From JAXHUH01 sp034211175 (GTDB lineage: Bacteria > Actinomycetota > Acidimicrobiia > Acidimicrobiales > CAIXPF01): DNA of 64,000 nt. A program made the position numbers and the translations under genes. The DNA lies in assembly GCA_034211175.1 (NCBI GenBank), contig JAXHUH010000240.1, positions 1 through 64,000 of the forward strand, given 5' to 3'. The notes under the pieces are model-generated. The model did not search any database and was not told the DNA's origin. It saw only the letters and a program-made list of their open reading frames with translations. Shown piece after piece: positions 60,371 to 64,000 of this stretch; within the stretch, counting starts at the first letter, position 1, and every line of letters begins with the position of its first letter.

Positions 60371-60542
60371 GGGTCCCCCTGTCAGGTCCCTCTGCTCGCC
60401 CTCTGCGAGACATGTGGCTCAGAGTGTCGCACGCGACGGTCGGGTCGCGCCAGGTCGACCGACGGGCCGACGAAGAAGGTGAGCGTCGGGCACACTGGCC
60501 CCGGCTGCGCCGCCTGCTCTGGGCGGCCCGACGAAGGGGAGC

Positions 60543-61478
60543 GTGGAGACCATGCCGATCGATCCGCAGATCCAGACCGTCCTCGACCAGATGGAGGAGA
60601 TCGGGTTCCCCGGGCTCTCGTCCCTCCCCGTCGAGCAGGCCCGTGCGGCCCTGGCCATGATGGGGGCCGCCGAGGCCGACGCCGTGGAGGAGGTGGCCCG
60701 GGTCGAGGATCTGGAGATCCCCGGGCCGGGCGGGGCCATCCCGGCTCGGGCCTACGTGCCGGCCACCGACGGCACGCCCCCGGTCGTCGTCTACTACCAC
60801 GGCGGCGGTTTGGTTCTCGGCGGCCTCGACAGCCACGACGGCACGTGCCGCGCCCTGGCCAACGCATCCGGGGCCCTGGTGCTGAGCATCGACTACCGCC
60901 TCGCCCCGGAGCACCCGTTCCCCGCTGCGGTCGAGGACGCCGGGGCGGCGCTGGACTGGGTGGCCGCGAACGTCGCCGAGCTCGGGGGCGACCCCGCGAG
61001 GTTGGCCGTGGCCGGGGACTCGGCCGGCGGCAACCTCGCCGCGGTCGTCGCCCTCCAGGCCCGGGACGCCGGCGCACCGCAGCTGCGGGGGCAGCTGTTG
61101 GTGTACCCGGTCACCGACTCGACGATGAGCCACCCCTCGATCGAGGAGAACGCCTCCGGCTACTTCCTCACCAAGGCCGACATGGAGTGGTTCTTCGACC
61201 ACTACGCTCCCGAGCGGCCCGACGACTGGCGTCTGTCACCGCTGGCCGCGCCCGACCTCGCCGGGCTGCCACCCGCCCTCGTGCTCACCGCCGAGTTCGA
61301 CCCGCTGCGCGACGAAGGCGAGGCCTACGCCCGCCGGCTCGCGGATGCCGGGGTGCCGGTGGAGCTGGTGCGCAAGGACGGGTTGATCCACGGGTTCTTC
61401 GGCATGGTCGCCGACGTGGACGAGGCCCGGGACGCCATGGACCGGGCCGGGGCCGCCCTTCGGGCCTGGCTGGCCTGA
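60543..61478 (+). CDS. HSL-family esterase (second copy)
   Basis: 311 aa from GTG 60543; ATG 60552 (MPIDPQ) is nearly as good. HGGGLVLGG, IDYRLAPEHPFPAAVEDAGAALDWV, GDSAGGNLAAV, FDPLRDEGEAYA, LIHGFFGM: all of the oxyanion, Ser, Asp and His elements. N-terminal cap helices match the bacterial HSL group with longer chain preference than the copy at 47,166. Cytoplasmic. Placed beside an aldehyde dehydrogenase. Confidence 0.93.
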   Translation: METMPIDPQIQTVLDQMEEIGFPGLSSLPVEQARAALAMMGAAEADAVEEVARVEDLEIPGPGGAIPARAYVPATDGTPPVVVYYHGGGLVLGGLDSHDGTCRALANASGALVLSIDYRLAPEHPFPAAVEDAGAALDWVAANVAELGGDPARLAVAGDSAGGNLAAVVALQARDAGAPQLRGQLLVYPVTDSTMSHPSIEENASGYFLTKADMEWFFDHYAPERPDDWRLSPLAAPDLAGLPPALVLTAEFDPLRDEGEAYARRLADAGVPVELVRKDGLIHGFFGMVADVDEARDAMDRAGAALRAWLA

Positions 61479-61485
61479 GCGGCGG

Positions 61486-62979
61486 TCAGCCCAGCTCGAA
61501 GCCGGCCGGCCCCTCGCCGCCGGGCACGACGGTGACCGTCTGGCCCACGAGCTGGCCGCCCGAGAGCTCGGCGGCCAGCGACGGATCGTCCCGGCGAACG
61601 ACGACCCGCCGACGGTCGGCGGTGGTGGCGTAGGCCACGACGGACGCCGGGCCGGCGTCCCGGTCGTGGATGACCGTGCCGCCGTCGACGGTCGCCGGGC
61701 CGGTGGCGCCGGGGCCGGCCTGGGCCAGCGCCGTCGCATCGATGGCAGCCTGGGCGCCGGCCAGGTCGGGCTTGGCGAACCCTCGCTCGGGCGGCGTGGT
61801 GCTCCACAGGCCGATCGAGTGCTTGGTGACGTACCAGCCCAGCCCGGTGGTGAGCCCGATGGCGCCGGGGTCGTCCCGCAGCTGCTGGGCCATGGTCGCG
61901 ATGCTGTGGGACGTGTAGTTGTTGCCGGGTCCGCCGAAGTAGGCGTGGCCGCCGGTGACCGTGAACGGGCGGGGGTCGTCCAGGCTCAAGCCGAGGGCGG
62001 TGGCGGAGATCTCCACGGCCACCGGGAAGCAGGAGTAGAAGTCGAAGCGGGAGATGTCGTCGAGGTCGCAGCCGACCGCCTCGAACAGCGCCCGTCCAGC
62101 CGTCTCGATCGCGGGGGAGCGGTGCAGCTCCGGCCGCTCCAGCGGATAGAAGACGTCGTTGAGATCGGCGACGCCGAGGGGGAACACCCACCGGTCACGG
62201 GGGATGCCGGCGGACTCGGCCGCCTCGGCCGAGCACAGCAGGAACGCCGCCGCCTGGTCGACCTCGATGATGGCGTTCATCCGCTTGGTGTAGGGCTCGG
62301 CGATCATCCGGTTGCCGGGCGTCGGCTCGGACAGCTCCTCGGCGGTGGCCGGCTCCGGGAACCAGGCCAGGTCCGGGTGGGTCGCGGCCACCTCGGTGGC
62401 CGGCGCCATGAACTGGCCGAGGAAGCGGCGCTGCTCGTCGAGGCTGCGCCCGGCGTGGTGGGCCACGGCCGATTCCAGGATCGGGTACAGGAACGGCGGC
62501 GGCGCCAGGCCGGCGTGCACCTCGGCGGGCGACGCGCCCATGCGCGTGTCGCCGATCTCGGTGTCCTCGCCGGTGGCCTCCCGGGCGGTCCGGGGGGCGA
62601 CCCCCTGCTTGCGGGCACGGCGTACCGATGCCCCGGCCTCGGCGCCAGCGACGAGGGCCACGTCGCAGCGGCCCTCGACGATGTCGGTGCCGAGCGTGCC
62701 CACCAGCCACTGGGGGGTGTTGCCCCCGATGGTGGACGACAGCAGGCGGCGCGGGGCCAGCCCGAGCGCAGCGGCGAGGCGGTGCGCGGCGTGCTCGGTG
62801 TGGGGGGCGAGGACGCCGGGCATGGCGATCGTGTCCACGCCCAGATCGGCGCCGCAGTCGGCGAGGGCCCGGCGGGTGGCCTCGGCGGCGAGCGTGATCG
62901 GGTCGACCAGCTCGTCGCCGCGGTTCGTGACCTGCCCGACCCCGACGAGGACCGGGGTCCTGGGGTCGAGCGCGCTCAC
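61486..62979 (-). CDS. Thiolase-like protein with extra C-terminal domain (TLP1-like)
   Basis: 497 aa from GTG 62979, overlapping the MaoC stop (GTGA). N-terminal PVLVGVGQVTNRGDE, LSSTIGGNTPQWLVG, FYSCFPVAVEISATALGL, TGGHAYFGGPGNNYTSHSIATM. The usual nucleophile loop NxCxxG is here STIGGNTP, without Cys. After ~residue 410 an extra beta-rich domain (GPATVDGGTVIHDRDAGPASVVAYATT, RRVVVRRDD) fits the thiolase-like type 1 additional C-terminal domain. Enzymes of this type are near mycobacterial lipid genes; the reaction is not established. Coupled to a MaoC hydratase. Confidence 0.85.
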   Translation of the reverse strand: MSALDPRTPVLVGVGQVTNRGDELVDPITLAAEATRRALADCGADLGVDTIAMPGVLAPHTEHAAHRLAAALGLAPRRLLSSTIGGNTPQWLVGTLGTDIVEGRCDVALVAGAEAGASVRRARKQGVAPRTAREATGEDTEIGDTRMGASPAEVHAGLAPPPFLYPILESAVAHHAGRSLDEQRRFLGQFMAPATEVAATHPDLAWFPEPATAEELSEPTPGNRMIAEPYTKRMNAIIEVDQAAAFLLCSAEAAESAGIPRDRWVFPLGVADLNDVFYPLERPELHRSPAIETAGRALFEAVGCDLDDISRFDFYSCFPVAVEISATALGLSLDDPRPFTVTGGHAYFGGPGNNYTSHSIATMAQQLRDDPGAIGLTTGLGWYVTKHSIGLWSTTPPERGFAKPDLAGAQAAIDATALAQAGPGATGPATVDGGTVIHDRDAGPASVVAYATTADRRRVVVRRDDPSLAAELSGGQLVGQTVTVVPGGEGPAGFELG

Positions 62980-63815
62980 CGGGCGATCGCCCGGGCCTGG
63001 CTGAGCACGACGTTGCCCTTCTGGGTCGACGCCTCGACGACGGCGCCGTCGCCGTCGCGCCACATCTTGGTGACGATCGTGTCCTCGGGCCACACCTGGT
63101 CGGCGAAGCGGCCCTCGAGCGTGCCGAAGGCGTCCACGTCGCCGCCGAACACCCCGGCCAGCACCGCCCGACCGACGAAGCCGAAGGTGCACAGGCCGTG
63201 GTTGAACGGCGCGTCGAAGCCAGCCATCTGCGCGAACTCCGGATCGATGTGCAGCGGGTTCCGGTCACCGGAGAGGCGGTAGATCGCTGCCTGCTCCTTG
63301 CGGGTCTCGTACTCGACCACCACGTCGGGGTCCCGGTCGGGTGGCTGGTTCTTGCCGCTGGTCGACGGGCCCCGTTCGCCGCCGAACCCGCCGGCACCAC
63401 GGACGAACAAGGTGGCGGCGGCGGTGAACATCTCGCCGTCATCGTCGCTGGCCGTGCCCTCGAAGCCGAGGACCGCGGCCTTGCCCTTGTCCCACACCTC
63501 GGTGATCCGCCCATGGATCTGCACCTCGGCCCTGGGCGGCAGGGTCCGGTGGCACGTGATCGACTGCTCGCCGTGCAGGATCATGGCCGGGTTCACCTCG
63601 ACCTCGCCGAACACACTGCCCATGGCCGTCAGCCCCGGGATCACGCCGTAGGTGGGCAGGACCACTGGGCCGCGACCCTCATAGACGAAATCGAGGTCCT
63701 CCGGCGGGCGGGCACCGACGCCCAGCGCGTAGAGCATGACGTCCTTGTCGTTCCAAGACGCCTTGACCGGCGGGAGTTCGAGGCCGGCGAGATCAGTGGA
63801 GATCGGTTGAGGCAT
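62976..63815 (-). CDS. MaoC-type (R)-enoyl-CoA hydratase, two hotdog domains
   Basis: 279 aa, ATG 63815. N-terminal hotdog (ASWNDKDVMLYALGVGARPPEDLDFVYEGRGPVVLPTYGVI, the MFE-2/17beta-HSD4 hydratase-2 start) and C-terminal hotdog with the hydratase-2 motif YRLSGDRNPLHIDPEFAQMAGFDAPFNHGLCTFGFVGRAVL, where Asp and His are catalytic. It hydrates trans-2-enoyl-CoA to (R)-3-hydroxyacyl-CoA, the substrate of the MFE-like SDRs found twice in this window. First gene of the pair with the thiolase-like gene. Confidence 0.93.
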   Translation of the reverse strand: MPQPISTDLAGLELPPVKASWNDKDVMLYALGVGARPPEDLDFVYEGRGPVVLPTYGVIPGLTAMGSVFGEVEVNPAMILHGEQSITCHRTLPPRAEVQIHGRITEVWDKGKAAVLGFEGTASDDDGEMFTAAATLFVRGAGGFGGERGPSTSGKNQPPDRDPDVVVEYETRKEQAAIYRLSGDRNPLHIDPEFAQMAGFDAPFNHGLCTFGFVGRAVLAGVFGGDVDAFGTLEGRFADQVWPEDTIVTKMWRDGDGAVVEASTQKGNVVLSQARAIAR

Positions 63816-63921
63816 GGGCGCAGTCTGAACCGAACCCCGCGCCGACCGCAAGACAGAAGGCCGTTGCTGTTTCACGGAGCCGACGCAACCACGGGCCCCC
63901 GGGGTCAGCGGTCGTATCGGT

Positions 63922-64000
63922 CTACGAGCCCGAGCCGGTCGCGGCGACCGCGTCGGAGAAGCCGTGGGGGATGACGATGTCGGCCGGGCTGAGCTCGGCG
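63922..64000 (-). CDS. C-terminal end of a gene running out of the window
   Basis: The minus strand is open from the window edge to a TAG at 63922-63924, giving the last 25 residues (AELSPADIVIPHGFSDAVAATG). The codon usage is ordinary. Too short to name. It is on the same strand as the MaoC gene, about 106 bases upstream of its start. Confidence 0.35.
   Translation of the reverse strand, partial: AELSPADIVIPHGFSDAVAATGSGS

Noticed and set aside
58628..61633. 1001-aa plus-strand ORF opposite the thiolase and ALDH genes
   Set aside because: Antisense shadow; the minus strand carries complete enzymes.
1..64000. CRISPR arrays, rRNA genes, prophage structural genes
   Set aside because: No regularly spaced repeats, no rRNA-like sequence and no phage structural proteins were recognised.

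Overview
High-GC DNA with actinobacterial gene content: a six-gene mce lipid-import operon with two YrbE permeases, HspR/Hsp20/DnaJ stress genes, many TetR regulators, and acyl-CoA dehydrogenase, SDR, thiolase and DUF35 genes. The best guess is an environmental actinomycete, possibly class Acidimicrobiia; this is inferred from gene content, not from a marker gene.

Region by region. Bases 1-4,500 look like the edge of an integrated island. They hold a decayed 3' piece of a CAT-anticodon tRNA with its terminator, an excisionase-like DNA-binding gene joined out of frame to the C-terminal end of a JetD/TIGR02679 (Wadjet) protein, a translationally coupled pair with a DUF6932 nucleotidyltransferase-like protein, and an IS110-family element with a candidate bridge-RNA region. 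Bases 4,500-8,200 are a stress locus: two Hsp20 genes diverge from dnaJ-hspR-STAS-diadenylate cyclase (DacZ-like) across a shared HspR-like operator. Bases 8,450-8,660 keep a broken second transposase. Bases 8,870-16,150 are a branched-chain-amino-acid-type ABC importer (LivHM and LivFG fusions) preceded by an exported protein. Bases 16,440-26,230 are yrbEA-yrbEB-mceABCDEF and two mce-associated proteins. Bases 27,500-32,900 and 44,870-48,060 are two versions of a divergent SDR / acyl-CoA dehydrogenase / hydrolase module, the first extended by a DUF35-thiolase pair. Between them lie an RND/MMPL exporter with a TetR regulator, small genes of unknown role, a broken TetR, a broken SCP2 gene, and a second Liv importer (37,950-44,770) ending in two membrane proteins that share a motif. 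Bases 48,090-63,815 are catabolic: Baeyer-Villiger monooxygenase, esterases, aldehyde dehydrogenase, enoyl-CoA hydratase, dienelactone hydrolase, DUF35-thiolase, a thiolase-like protein with extra C-terminal domain, a MaoC hydratase and two MFS transporters.

Taken together the window reads as uptake (Mce, two Liv systems) plus CoA-dependent breakdown of hydrophobic, possibly steroid-like or ketone substrates; the actual substrates are not visible. Many genes overlap by four bases (ATGA/GTGA), so operons are tightly coupled. At least seven otherwise conserved genes are split by probable single-base indels, which raises the question of sequencing error versus true decay.
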